Source of the DNA: Oscarella lobularis
Lineage: Eukaryota > Porifera > Homoscleromorpha > Homosclerophorida > Oscarellidae
Length of the DNA stretch: 64,000 nt
Assembly (NCBI RefSeq): GCF_947507565.1
Contig: NC_089185.1
Location: 1,240,001-1,304,000 of the forward strand
Direction of reading: 5' to 3'
The position numbers and the translations under genes are program-made. Under the pieces are notes generated by a model. It did no database searches, was not told the DNA's origin, and was given only the letters and a program-made list of their open reading frames with translations. Below, piece after piece: positions 44,301 through 56,556 of the stretch. Numbering within the stretch: the first letter of the stretch is position 1; every line of letters starts with the position of its first letter.

Positions 44301-47300
44301 TGAAGATTTGGACGTGATATTTGAAGCCAGCGAATCTGGAAGACTTCCTTTGAAAGCATTGAATTCCAGTGCCGAGGTAAACTTCCTTTTTTTTTCTAAA
44401 GCAAAGAAGTTTTGAATGAGGTGGTTACAACAGGACGAAGATGACGCGGGACCAAATAGAAATTCCTCAAATTTAACGCCCTATCTATACATTCAGGTAC
44501 TGCGATGTCACACGTTTCTGGCACCCGTTAGATTGAGACTGCTTTTGCTTTACAGATGGAATTCTGTGAAAACAATACGTTGAGGGATNNNNNNNNNNNN
44601 NNNNNNNNNNNNNNNNNNNNNNNNNNNNNNNNNNNNNNNNNNNNNNNNNNNNNNNNNNNNNNNNNNNNNNNNNNNNNNNNNNNNNNNNNNNNNNNNNNNN
44701 NNNNNNNNNNNNNNNNNNNNNNNNNNNNNNNNNNNNNNNNNNNNNNNNNNNNNNNNNNNNNNNNNNNNNNNNNNNNNNNNNNNNNNNNATGCCAGTCCGG
44801 AAATAAACGACATTTTGCTTCGAGCAGTGCGATACTCTGACGTAGGATTGCGCTTACTGGTCTCCTTCGCTAATAGTGATTTTTTTCTGTTGTTAGAAAG
44901 CGGATATTTATAGTCTGGGAATCATACTCTTTGAGATGTGCTATCCGCCTCTAAAAACCAGCATGGAAAAAATGAAAGTTATAGGAAACCTACGAAAGGT
45001 AGGGACAAAGATGCTGTACGTTTATTTCTGACGTCGTTGTGTCCCAGCCTAAGCCAATGTTTCCTCAAGGATTTGAAAACATGTGGCGAATAGAGGTAAG
45101 AAATATTCTGTCAAATGTATATGAATTCTATCTTTCAACGCAGGCGCCTCTGATCGGAAGAATGCTTAGTCATCGAGCGCAGGATCGACCGTCGGCTGAA
45201 GAGCTATTACGAAGCGACTTTATGCCTTTGAACATGGAAGACTCGCACCTTCGTAAAGTAGGCAAAAAACGAGATTTGCTACACGTGTTTGCTATTTCGC
45301 TCGATAGGCTTTAAAGGATACTCTCTCTTCCGCTGATTCAAGTCGCTATAGAGACGTCATGGATGCGCTGTTCAATCAGCCTCCTTCCGCTGTTGATGAT
45401 CACATGTACGATTTGGATCGGCGGCAGGTTTGTGAAAGAAGCGACCTTGCCAAATAAGCGAAAGAATGTCTTTTTCTAGGTGGGGATTTCCAGGAGAAGG
45501 TCAAAAGTTCAAAGTCTGGTGCTAGATCGCATGTCTGACATCTTCTCTCGTCATGGTAAAACCTCGTCCTCTTCTTTGCCTCCGCTTACTCGGGTTTTCT
45601 AGGGGCCGTGGAAGTTCAGACGGCTTTGCTTATGCCAAAGAATGACGTTCACGAGGCGGTCGATACGTGCATGCACGTGATGGATTCCAGTGGATGCCTT
45701 GTGTCCTTACCTCGCGATTTGAGGACTCCGTTTGCTCGATATATTGCGAAGAGTAATATCACGCACTTAAAAAGGTACCAGTACAACAGGACACGTAAGA
45801 GTTTTTGATAAGCGACTGCGTATTCTTTGTACATTAGATATTCAATTGGTCGCGTATACAGAAATGTTCGACTGTGGAGAGCCCATCCAAAGGAATTGTT
45901 GGAAGGCGCTTTTGATATTGTGACTCCTGTTCAGACCAGGTATTTTGTTAGAAGAAGTTTAGACGATGATCTTTCTGGTATGATTTTTTTTTGATGTAGT
46001 CTTGTGCCTGATGCGGAAGTGATTTATGTTGTCAGTCAAGTCATTGCAGAGTTTCCGAAACTCCAAGTAACATCTAAAGCGCAATTGTATCCGTTTTGTC
46101 TGACTGTCTTTCTTCTAGTCACTGGAGTCTTATAGCCTTTACCTGAATCATACGTCTCTTGTGGCGAGTCTGATGCATCATTTCTTCATTCCAGACGACA
46201 AGCAATCGGAAATTTGTAACGTTCTTTGGGACATTCAGGCAAGACGACAGAAATTAGTAGGACATTGCGCAGAAGAAGGTTTTCGTTCATACAGAATGGA
46301 AAACTACGACGTTATTACGCTCAACAGCAGCTGCGACGCCTGTCTCTCACTGAAGCGGCGGTATGCTGCGCAGGCACAAACCTCGGAAATTTTGATTGGA
46401 AATTTTCGTTGGATTAGGCATCCTCTCTCATCAGTCTTGCGAGCGTTCGCGTTCCTTTTGATCAAGTTCGTTCTTATCTCGAGCCTCTTTTCAAAGATCG
46501 CGTAGGCGCACCGTAGTCAAATGACTCCCTTTGTGACGCGCTTGTGATTAAGGCTGCAAGTCGAGTCGAAGAGGCCCTGCACGAACTTGAAGTTCTGCTT
46601 TCCGCACTTAGATCATTCGACTTTCAACATAAGGTCTAGACCGACTTTTATTCAAACTAGGGATTTTCACTTGTTTGTCTAGATTATTATTTGGCCAGGA
46701 CTTCTCTTCAAAGTGAATCACTACTCCGGCATTATGTTTCGATACGTCGCTGAAGCGGACTTAAAGAGAAGAGGGCGTCAACGAGGAATTGACTGTCTGG
46801 CAGTTGGCGGAAGATACGACGCACTAGTAACGTAGCACAGTTGGACCGTCGTATTTGGTAATACAGTTTGTTTCCAGATCAAAAAATTTCAAACACATCA
46901 CTCTAGTGCCGGTAAGAACTGTTCTGCCGTGGGCGTAAGCATTGCCGTGGAGAGGATAGTCAGCGTCATGGCAGAAAGCGACGAAACGGTTAGAATCTCT
47001 CTGGATTGAGTGAGATCAACTTCTCGACTGCGTTTCTGCGTAGAATTATTGGCGAGGTGTGCGTGGCGTGCTGGTGTACGATGGCGAGAAGTCCGACCTC
47101 TCTAACGAGAAACTGAAACTGCTTCAGGCTCTGTGGTCAGCAGGCATCAACGCTCAACTTTCTGACGACATAGAGTCGGTAAATTAGTGTAATTGTTTTC
47201 ACAGAGGAGACGCTGACTTCTACGTTGCGTTAGTTTTACTCTCCAGAGTCGTTGCCGGATTTGCACAAGCAGATTGGCATTCAGCACGTGGTTGAACTGG

Positions 47301-48398
47301 TATTGCGTCCTCCGGTGGAATCACCAGTAGCAAATGTGCGTTTCTGACATGCTGCCTACACTGGACGTCGTCACGCGCTTGTTTTAGGTCTGGTCTTTAG
47401 ACAAAGAGGGAAAAGCTGAAGCAACGATGGTGCGGAATAATTTACCTCTAGCAGCGCGTTCGCTAGGTTTCTCTACTTACGATAGGTGTCCTTGGCCGAC
47501 GTTCCTGAGCACATACAAAGTTTTTCAACTGCCAGAAAGTAAGCTGCATATTTCTTGCGTCTTGTGAAAAAACTGTTGTTGTAGCAGAGAAACGCAAGTG
47601 GCAGCAACGATGGCAAAAAGTACGGCAAACCAACCCAGTCATTGTGAGAGTGTTGGTTGACTTTGTCTAATTAATTAAATGTTCAATGTAGCGGCTGGCT
47701 CTCAACCTGAAAGTTCTTTTGTGATTCCGTCTTCGTTGTCTCAGCAGCTAAGTATTTCACTTTTGCTGTCAGACAAGAAAATTCCTTCCAACATAAAGCG
47801 TCGTCATCAGAGTATGGTAAGCACTTGGCTAATCACGTGGGATTCGGGGTGTAAGACCTTGTCTGAAGGCGACAGCAAAAGCTTCGTCTTTATTAAATTG
47901 GTTTTCCGGAAAACAGCCAATTGAAATTCTTGTCGTATGAATTAGACTCTCTCTATACTACTGTATAAGTCACTGAAATGGAACGTTTGAATTAGATCGA
48001 TTTGACCAAGGAAATGCTGGATGATATTCACTCCAGTTTACACGTAATCTACTGCATCAACGTACGGCTAACTGGTATCTCAGAATGATGCATGTGTTTG
48101 TAGACTGACGATGACGAAAAGGATTTTGTAGCAAAGGCAAAGACTATTGTTGAACGGTAAGAGCCATCATACACCTTACGATCTGTTTTGAACTGGTTAA
48201 ATCGGACAGATATTCTTTTCGCCGGAGAGACAGATATTTAGAGAAAGTAATTGAACATATAAAAGAATTAGGCTGGAGTCGAAAGTAAGTGCACAGTCAC
48301 AATGCAAAACACGAGGCAGCGTTATTAATAATTATTTCTCTAGAATGCCAGTCATTTTGTACAGTATTTCCGAAGATAGATGCGACTTGGTTTTCTAA
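41356..48398 (+). CDS. EIF2AK4: eIF2-alpha kinase GCN2
   Basis: GCN2 senses uncharged tRNA and stalled ribosomes and phosphorylates eIF2-alpha. More than twenty short exons run in the human order: RWD domain (ENEVEALKAIFADDFEDIRE; FPPEYPNKIPEL; MIFDLVQHVNDFLSEYKTP), a Glu/Lys coiled coil, a pseudokinase (LDHPNLVRYVDM, ALSYLHKRGVIHKDI, RLADLYSV), the kinase (FNIQEELGSGAFGIVWK, YAIKKVLLSS, VELLSRLNHENVVRYYNSWI, an acidic insert, YLYIQMEFCENNTLRD), a HisRS-like domain (HGAVEVQTALLMPKNDVHEA, LPRDLRTPFARYIAKSNITH, ELLEGAFDIVTP) and a C-terminal domain ending VILYSISEDRCDLVF (human ends VLFLYSYRDDYYRILF). A 200-N gap removes the catalytic and activation loops. I end it at TAA 48396-48398; a weaker splice option there would extend it. 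Confidence 0.92.
44589..44788. other. Assembly gap, 200 N
   Basis: Exactly 200 N lie between the exon encoding FCENNTLRD and the exon resuming at ASPEINDILL of the GCN2 kinase domain. The true length is unknown; the missing part should encode the HRDL and DFG motifs. Confidence 0.98.
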
Positions 48399-49103
48399 TG
48401 ACTAACTAACTAACTAATTTCTGTATTTCAATTAGGTACGGGATGCTCTGGCACGTGTTTTGTACAGTTGCTCGAAGCCATCGTCTTATTCCCTCTCTTT
48501 CGGCGCTGTACTTGTGATCGTTCAAGTCAGTATTATGTTCTAAGAAGGTTCTTTTACCTTCGCGATGTCTTTCGTAACGAAAATCGAGGAAATCGTCGAG
48601 TTTTAGGCGTCAACGCCACGTCGCTTGTCGTTGTGGTATCCAAATTTTCTCGGAGTTTGATTGTAAGTAATTCATTGTCTGATTTGAAGTCTAATTCGGG
48701 CTGTTTGCTTTTTTCGCGGTGGGGCCTCTTTTGAGGACTCTTTCTTGAGGACCTCGCACGTATACCCGTTGTGTTACGTCAAGGCCCCTTTCTAAATCTA
48801 GTTGTCTGTCCTCTCTTGGAGGCGATTAATAGTTGTTTTTCAGCTCCTAGATTAATTAGGATGACTTACTTTGATGAAAATCAGCTGAGCCATCACTTCC
48901 GACAACTGGGGCAACTTGGTATGTACACGTAAATACAGCTGACTGTTTGTAATCTGGTTTCTTGCGCAGTTCTTCTTTTTTTCGCGGGCCTGTCGAAGAC
49001 AACTGCCCTCTACTGACGTGGATGAAACGAAATGACTATGACTTTTTTACTTGTTTTTTTTGTAGTGGCTATTGTAGTAGGCGCGCACGCTACTTCACAT
49101 GTG

Positions 49104-49183
49104 GGGCTCTTGCGTGCACGAGAGGCACGCAAGAGCTTCACGGGAAGCTTGGTCTCGTGTAGCTGAGTGAGCGCACGAGACCA
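49104..49183. repeat. Two adjacent perfect hairpins
   Basis: GCTCTTGCGTGC (49104-49115) pairs with GCACGCAAGAGC (49123-49134) around a 7-base loop. Twelve bases on, CTTGGTCTCGTG (49146-49157) pairs with CACGAGACCAAG (49172-49183) around a 14-base loop. Both stems are 12 bp without mismatch. Confidence 0.8.
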
Positions 49184-49488
49184 AGTTTCCATGCACTCTA
49201 GCACGTTTGAGTGGCCCAGCGAGGTCCAGCGTGACTTCTGCGCTTGCTCAAGCGCGCTACGGTGACGTGTCGTCGCGCAGCCGACCGTAGTGGAGATATA
49301 AAATAAATAGAGTCATGTTCAAAATTTATTTAATAAAGTCCCGGATGTACGAAAAACAAACGAACGTAGTTCTCCCTCTCCTCCATCCACCCCCTCGCCC
49401 GAACGGGCAAGGCCAAGTGGGCACCTGCTGTGAGTCAAAAGACTCGTGGGGTCACTCCATACTCCCCCGCGGAGGGTGAGCCCGTTTA

Positions 49489-49969
49489 ACCTCCTGGCTC
49501 CGAGCCTTGGACTGTGAAAGTGGCAGCTGGGATGTCAGTCCACTCACAGGTGCAATTCCAAGGGGCGTCACTGATTTACCCGCCAGTGCTCTGCCTTACG
49601 CGGGGAGGCAACTCTATAGCCTCTGCAGAGGTACGGCCTATTTATCGCTCTTGGCCACAGAGGGATGGCTGCGTCTGCCTTGTCGGATTTGAAGAGCAAC
49701 TACACGACAAAACAATTGACGAGCGGGGAAACGAAAATAAAGTACCTTGACCAGCCAACAAGTAGAAGATAACTTCTATGGGGAAGGGGTGGGACCAGCT
49801 CAGTACTCTTCTGCAGAGAGCGATTGAACCTCCTAGCTCGCCTGGATTGTGAAGTGGGATGTCAGTAGGATGCAGTCCACCCACCAGTGCACAGCTCTTT
49901 CTTGGCCACAGAGAGAGAACAACAGCATGACAAAACAATTGACGTGAGAAAGCAATAAGACAATACCTT
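49489..49969. repeat. Diverged direct repeat, two copies
   Basis: Copy 1 (49489-49748) starts AACCTCCTGGCTC and contains GGGATGTCAGT and GACAAAACAATTGACG. Copy 2 (49828-49969) starts AACCTCCTAGCTC and has the same landmarks in the same order at shorter spacing, both ending near TACCTT. The family is not identified; a SINE-like or satellite-derived unit is possible. Confidence 0.6.
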
Positions 49970-50457
49970 TGAAACAGAAAGAGGTTGGTGCCGGCTCTTT
50001 GCTCTCTATTTTCTATCTATGGACGCACAATGGTGAAAGGAGCCCCTTTCTTACCGAAAAAGGCGACCGAGGAGCGAATTCATGCCGTAGACACACGGCT
50101 CACACATTCGGAAGATAACAGCGTCGCGCTTCGCTGCCGTCGCTACGCCACGTGGCGAAGAAATGCCTTCGACGTCTTATCTTCGTGAATCGATCCTTAT
50201 ACAAATATAAACGTTCACGAAGCACGTACCAAATACCGCAAAAGCGGCGACAAAAGCACAGCTACTTCGCGACTCCGCGTGACTTTGACGCAAGTGCGCT
50301 AAGCAGTTGTGCAGTCAGCTGGGTCTACAAATTAACCTTACTTTATTCCTGTAACAGATACATGTAGTTCACAGCTAATTACCAGCTATGGCTCTAAAGT
50401 CTGTAACCAGATGGTTATGGACTTTTAGAATAAACCTTACTTAGCTGCAGGCGAATT

Positions 50458-53400
50458 TTAATGCCAATTGCCACTATCAAAAAGTTTCCATCCTGACGGA
50501 ACGCTTGGCGTTGATTTTCCTAACACAACTGAAGACGACACAGTCTGCTTTGAAAGCAGGTACCTGCCAAAACAGAAAAATGTACAGGAGTGACTTGTAT
50601 GCATTGGATTCCAACTTTTTGGCCACTGTTGACAACTGTTCACCCTCAACAGATAAAAGCCGAGTTCTGTACTGACGGTGTACGTCGTCCGTCAGCCTAT
50701 TGAGAAACCATCGGTTTCCCCTATTTCCAGGTGATACAGGAGCGTCGATCTGATAAAAACATTGCCAATTTAGCGCGAGATAATGAGACAAATTACGCGT
50801 GAAAATAGACGCAGTTTAGCCTCGTCCACATCTTCATCGCTGAACGAACCATCAACAGCCCATTGAGCCGATTTGTCAAACGCCGTTATTGAATCAAATG
50901 GACGAGGATCCCTAAATCAAAATTCAATCAAAATTCAATCTGGCAAAGATAAATAACTCCTACTGTTACCGATAAGAGAAAAACGAAAAAAGACCTCCGG
51001 ACATTTTGGTGCCAGATCCGTAAGCACCTCCTTTCTCTCTGCATTGTACAACTCAGTTCCAAAAGCTTCTTATATATCTAATACCTAATTTCCTTGTGAA
51101 GAAACTTGGACTCAAGCAGCTGCGCCAATACTTTCAATCTGCAAACAAGAGCCAGATAGAGATGATGATAGCCCCACGGTAATACTCGTTTACGCTGGAA
51201 AATCTTCGTGAACGAAAGGTACCGTCCTACAAGCTTTCCCAGCGAAGTTGACCGCAAAAGGCATTTCAACGTAAGCGCAACTCGATGTTGGTTCAAATTC
51301 GCTTTCCTTACACAATCCACGAGAGTTAAAAACATGTTGATCAACTTACTCTTCCACTTACTTCAACGTGCCCAGGTGGATCGTATCGATTGCTGGGGAG
51401 ACTATCTAGAAAACCCTCCAGAATCAATTCCATTTCAGACACTCTTTCAGGAACGACGTTAATAGCACACCTTTCAAAAACAACCAACGTGCCCATTCCT
51501 AAATAAAACGGCTGTTCCACGACTTACCGAATGCTTGTGCTATCCAACACGTGCGCGGCAATCTGAGCCAGTTTTGATGCAAGCTCGGCGCCGTCACCGT
51601 CAACGAGCCCGTTCAAAAACGAGACCTAAAGTGAAATTACAGCGTTTCTTCTCGTGAGATAGACATCAGCCGAACCTGTGACAATCCGTCAAACTGCTCG
51701 CCGATTCTTCCCACGGGTGTAAGGCCGCTACTCGCTCGGCTAATGGCAAGTCCGTGACCGTTGTCCGACAACACCGACGCCAGCTCTTGAGCTCGCATTT
51801 TCAGCAAAGCAATGACGCGATCGACGTCCTCAAAATTCGGCCTAACGTGGAAAAACGACACCTACGGTTAAGGGAAAAAAAAGAAGAAAGTCAAGGCTTA
51901 CGTGTTGAACAAATCCTGCCAGAGTCCAAACATGTACGGAGTGTTTTGATCGAGGCAGTAAGACGAAAACACTATGCCCTACAAGCGGAGATTATAGAAA
52001 CCAGAACCGGTAACAATTTCTCTAACCTGTTCATAACCATCAAGACTATCCCGTCCTGGTATGAGATGAGGCGAAGTCGAAAGTCCTCCAGTGTGCTCTT
52101 CGATTTCTTGCGCCATTTCCTGATAATCCATATTATCGGCTCCAATTCTGCAACAAAAAAAAAGAAAGCGGTCTTTTGCGACCAAGCCATCTTGGACGAC
52201 TGACTAACTTCGTTATGACGTAGCAGAAGAGCGGAACGTAGGGCAGCAGATCGGCCGAAAGCGACGTGAGACTGCTGACGGCTCGAAAGTACGTTACCCC
52301 GTTCGTCGGCTGGGGAAAAATGTGAACGGGGACGCCCACTATTAATTAATTAATTAATTAATTCTCAATTAATTTAAACATTCGTAAACGAGCGAGAATC
52401 GTCCTTACGGGGCTCAACAACGACGAAATCTGTATTTTCGGTATCCAAGGATATGTCTGGCGAGGTGGAAGAGCGAGTCAGCAGCAAAGACCTTAGCTAT
52501 CCATCATCGTTTACCTGATACTTTGAGAGAGGGCAGACACGACGTGTCTTGCTTCTCGTTCTGATGCGCTTGCAACGACAAGCCGCTCTCGTACAAATCC
52601 TTTTTGTCGTCGTCGGATAAGTCGACGGTCAGTTTGCTGATGTTCTCGGCTTCCTTGCGCTCTCTCGCGGCAATGAAGTCGGTCTGGGTTATAACAGCGA
52701 GATCTGATGATATACTATTGTCGAGATTTTAATACAGCTCACGTCTGGCTCCATTGTCAGTGTCATCTGATGCAGATTGTCCCTAAAGTAGCGCTTCAAC
52801 TTGTCTTGAAGAAAAGTCGGAGAAGCAGCAAGACACTCCTAATAATAAGAAGAGAAAAACTGAAAAAAGACTTCTAGATTAATTAACGATTACAAATCAC
52901 CTTAAACTTTGATACATTCGCATTTACCTGTAGACCAGCAATAGGGTCTAAGCCGTGAATCCAAGAAGAAAGAATGGGCTAAAGGCGCATCATCTACACT
53001 ACGGGAACGTCCTAAATGAGAACCGTACCTCTGCTAAGTGCAAGCCAAAACTAGCGCTCTGATGCTTGACTCCGAGTTCAATTCGATGTAGAACGGACTT
53101 GATTCGAGTCTCGTCAAAGCCGGTTCTAAATAGAGAGTGAAACGTATCTAATAGAAAGGGCCGCGCCTAGTCCATCACTTTATGACGTCGTCTATTGTTG
53201 CGACAATTATCTCTCGCACTTTGCCGACATCCGATTTGCTGATCCCCTGCAAGCCAATAGAAAAATACGCTTCTTTGCAGTGTCCATTTGAACTGACAAA
53301 GCCACACAAAGTCAATTGCTAAACAAACTGAGAAAAAAATAGACTTACCCTGAACCCGGAGCAAAGTCGGATCCAATATTACTGGCGATAAGAGACTGAT

Positions 53401-55019
53401 AGAAAGGTGACGTGGGCCCGTCAGTGAGCAGAGAGCACAAGATATTCACAACGAACGCTTCAAAAGGATCAAGACTACAAACGACAAGAATCATATATAG
53501 AAAATTGACCACAATCTCTTTCGCACCTTCCCAACAAGAAAGCCACGGCGACAGTTGATTGTTTCAGCCTTTCGACGGCCATCAAATCAGGAGGACACGA
53601 GATCGCCGCTTCACGCTGAAAAAAAAACCCCGCATATAATAATTAGAATTTTAGATTTCATCAAGACACTGTTCGTACCGGTGTCTCCCACTTGGACTCG
53701 ATTGCACGACGCAGCTGTTCACTACTAGTAGAAGGCATTCGCTCGAAATTCCGCAGAGCGAGGTCATGGAGCGTCTCCAGGTGATCTCTCAAAGGAATAT
53801 TGCCGTACGTGTAGAACTTGGCGTTGCTCGGATGATAGTGGCGACGGTGAAACTGCCTCAGGGCATCCCACTGCAATCAATCAAATCAATTATAAAGCCG
53901 AAACAGCCAATATACGCGTAAATAAATATACATATCTTACAGTCAAGGTTGGTATTGCTAAGGGATCTCCGCCAAACTCCTTTGAATAGACGTGAGTCGG
54001 AAGCAAGTGCTGTTGGACGCCAAGTCGAAACAGAGTGTCAGCGTCGCCCTGAAACGAAAACTTGAGCAATAAGCAAAAAAACGGGGAATTCAAGTACGTA
54101 AACGCCTTTCATTTCGTTGTAGACAACGCCTTTGATGGTAAGAGGAGACGTCGAGTCCGTGACGACCTCGTGCTCGAGTCTCCATCCCTCTTGCCTGTCA
54201 TATAAAAAAACGATGATTTCCCAAGTATAGAGCAGATGCAGTGTCTCCTACCTAAAATCAAGTTCTTCGAGTCGAGGAAAAAAGACGGCGTCGAGATAGA
54301 CGGAGAGCAGGTTCTTGTAATCCTGACGATTTTGCGTCATAAACGGATACATAGTCCTATCAGGCACTATAGAGGAGGAAAAACATAGAGAGAAAAGACG
54401 GCAACGCTTGTCGAAGAAACTGACTCGTCCACGCGTTCATATACGAAGCGAGCGTCCGACCGAGCATATTAAAGAAGGGATCCCGGCACGGATACTTGGC
54501 CGAGCCGCACAGCACCGTGTGCTCCAATATGTGAGAGACGCCAGTATCGTCGACGGGAATAGTAGGAAATGCAACACTAAAGATAAATACATATATAAAT
54601 TATATCTCCCAATGCGCTGGGTGTACGTACCTGAAGACGTTCGTCGAGTCGGGACGATCGATGTGCAAGTGCTGAGCGCCGGTCTTTTCGTGGACTAGTT
54701 CGACGGCAATCAAATGGAATTCCGGGACAGCTGTTGCCTAGGAGAAATGAATGCTGGGGAAATCGTTTTTCGAGCTGCAGCTTACTTTGACAATCTTATA
54801 GCCGTAAACGAGACTTCCAATCGGATATTTATCTACGTATAATGCGTCTGTGAGAGCGCAATATCGAACGTCGCGTCGGACGTACCGCGATTTGGCTCGT
54901 TGGCGTTGCTGATCGGCCTCTTCGACGCGACCGAGCGTAGAGAGCTCAAGCTAACGTGTGCACTCGTTAGGAATACAATGGGAGCGGCGAACTTACGGAG
55001 TTTTGGAGAGACGACGCAT
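50458..55019 (-). CDS. PITRM1: PITRM1 presequence protease (M16C), mitochondrial
   Basis: A zinc metalloprotease that degrades cleaved presequences and amyloid-type peptides in the matrix. Exon 1 from ATG 55019 (MRRLSKTP) joins in phase to [15 protein letters not shown], a basic Ser-rich presequence. Then follow [34 protein letters not shown] with the HxxEH zinc motif, [65 protein letters not shown], then [49 protein letters not shown], and C-terminal [19 protein letters not shown] and TVSSSVVLG. The order agrees with human PITRM1 throughout. About 25 exons; one intron (about 52340-52375) has an (AATT)n tract. The next gene upstream reads the same way. Confidence 0.92.
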
Positions 55020-55221
55020 GGAAGAGAAGTCGAATAGCGCGCGGTAACACGAAAATAAACCCTTTATTCTATGCTCGTTTCTTACCCAATATAAAAAAAA
55101 CAAATTTCCCTAATTTCATTATCGTCACCATAGACACAAGTTTTAATACTGACTGCACTGATTCAATGATTTGTTCTAAGGGGGTGGGCATACGTGCGTT
55201 ATTTCTTACCAGTAATGCTTG

Positions 55222-56424
55222 CTAGCCTTCAGAACTACTGCTATTGGGACGATCCCAATGCATCTCTCGGTCGCGTCTGGGTCGTTTGTACGTCGACGTA
55301 GGATTGGGTGCAAATTCACCGAGACCAGCCGATTTCATGTGACCCATCATCATTTTCTGCGCATATTTCAATTTCCGGTCTTTTTCGGGATCCGCAAAGG
55401 CATCTTGAGAGTAAAACAATTAGAAATAATTATAGCCATTTTTTCAACGCGTACCTTCAAATTTCTGTCCTCTTCCAAATTTCGACTCCACCTCGGACTT
55501 CAAAGCGCCGGTGAAATGAAGAGGAGCTTTGCGCTTGGCCGCTGAAATCGCAGGAAGCGTCGTCTCCTCGTTGGTGGGCGAAACTCGAGGCCGCTTCGCC
55601 GCGTCCGTGTACGAATAGACGCCCTGGGAACGCCACGAACGAGACGACGGAACAGTCGACTGAAAAGAGGAAGAACCTAGAGAAGAGAGAAGAGTCTTCA
55701 TATACAGAAAACCCGCCTTGGGAAAGAGAAAGCCTTGTCACACCTTTGACAGGGGACGAGAAAGAGAATTCGTCCCTTTCCGCAGCCGCAGCGGTTCTAT
55801 TACCTATACAAAAAAAACGTAATCGTTCAAAGTCTGAAGGAAAAGACCCCCCTCTAAAACACAAGCAAACAGACACGCGCCCCCCTCGTTCACAAACAAA
55901 ATCATCGAATTTACTCTCCGTTGCACTCTTTCTTACCGTTGCCTACGTTGCTCGAGCCTGCTGCGCCTCCGTGTCGGCTGTAGAAGCCTTTTCCTGCGAC
56001 GGTGCGATCGAGCGCTGTTGGCTGTGACGCGACGCCTCCGCTGAAAAACGAGCTTCCTTTCGATGCGACGTTCGGTTTAGATACGGCGACGTTCTTTCGT
56101 ATGTTCCATGCGCCCGTCAAGCCCGATTCGAAATCTGTCGCGACGGCGCGATCGGAATTTTGTGCACAAAGACGATTAGTGCGCGAACCTTTTATCTTTT
56201 CGGTCGTATTTCGGGTGAATTGTGCTTCGAGAGGAGTCTCCTGCTTGGATTTTGCTCCAGGATAGAGAAATCGCTGCGGTTTCTTTGTTTTCTCTGCGAC
56301 GCGACCGAGAGAAATGAGTTTTTTCCAGTTTCTCTTCAATGGCTGTACCGTTTGATGATTCTTCAGTCTTATTTAGCGCTTCGAAGTTGTTGATTCGATC
56401 CCTTACGGACATATCGTGGACCAT
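55222..56424 (-). CDS. Unrecognised basic, Ser-rich protein with SVRDRI motif
   Basis: Exon 1 from ATG 56424 gives MVHDMSVRDRINNFEALNK. A 55-base intron leads in phase to KTKKPQRFLYPGAKSK, a Ser/Gly-rich stretch (KGSSFFSGGVASQPTALD) and further exons RDEFSFSSPVKG, YSYTDAAKRPRVSPTNEE, HFTGALKSEVESKFGRGQKF. The last exon joins in phase to give DAFADPEKDRKLKYAQK, MMMGHMKSAGLGEF and a tail ending NSSSSEG at 55222. It is strongly basic, low in hydrophobic content and probably disordered. The SVRDRI(N)xFE opening is reminiscent of short motifs in several cytoskeletal adaptors, but I cannot name a family. It is head-to-head with the SKA gene, 132 bases between ATGs. Confidence 0.6.
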
Positions 56425-56556
56425 AGCGACGAATCGCTCACCTTCTGTGTGTACGTCGAAGAGCGCATGAGTGTTGTTAGGTTTGTGACGACATACGCGT
56501 GACGACAGCTTTACGTCACGCGCAAAATTCGAGCACGAGAAGCGCGCGCTAGTAAA
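56425..56556. promoter_or_regulatory. Head-to-head promoter between basic protein and SKA gene
   Basis: A 132-base gap between divergent start codons, with an ACGTCA/TGACGA-rich centre (GTGACGACAGCTTTACGTCACG) of CRE/ATF type near 56499-56521. Confidence 0.4.

Larger units (their letters stand above)
48399..50457. other. 2.1 kb between convergent GCN2 and PITRM1, no confident gene
   Basis: Two exon-like pieces are present on the plus strand: RDALARVLYSCSKPSSYSL at about 48439, after a good branch point and acceptor, and MTYFDENQLSHHFRQLGQL at about 48861-48918, between an acceptor and a GTATGT donor. Neither matches a family I know. Two hairpins (49104-49183), a pair of AATAAA signals (about 49300-49340) and a diverged direct repeat (49489-49969) follow. 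A minus-strand AATAAA at about 50341 suits the PITRM1 transcript. Confidence 0.4.
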
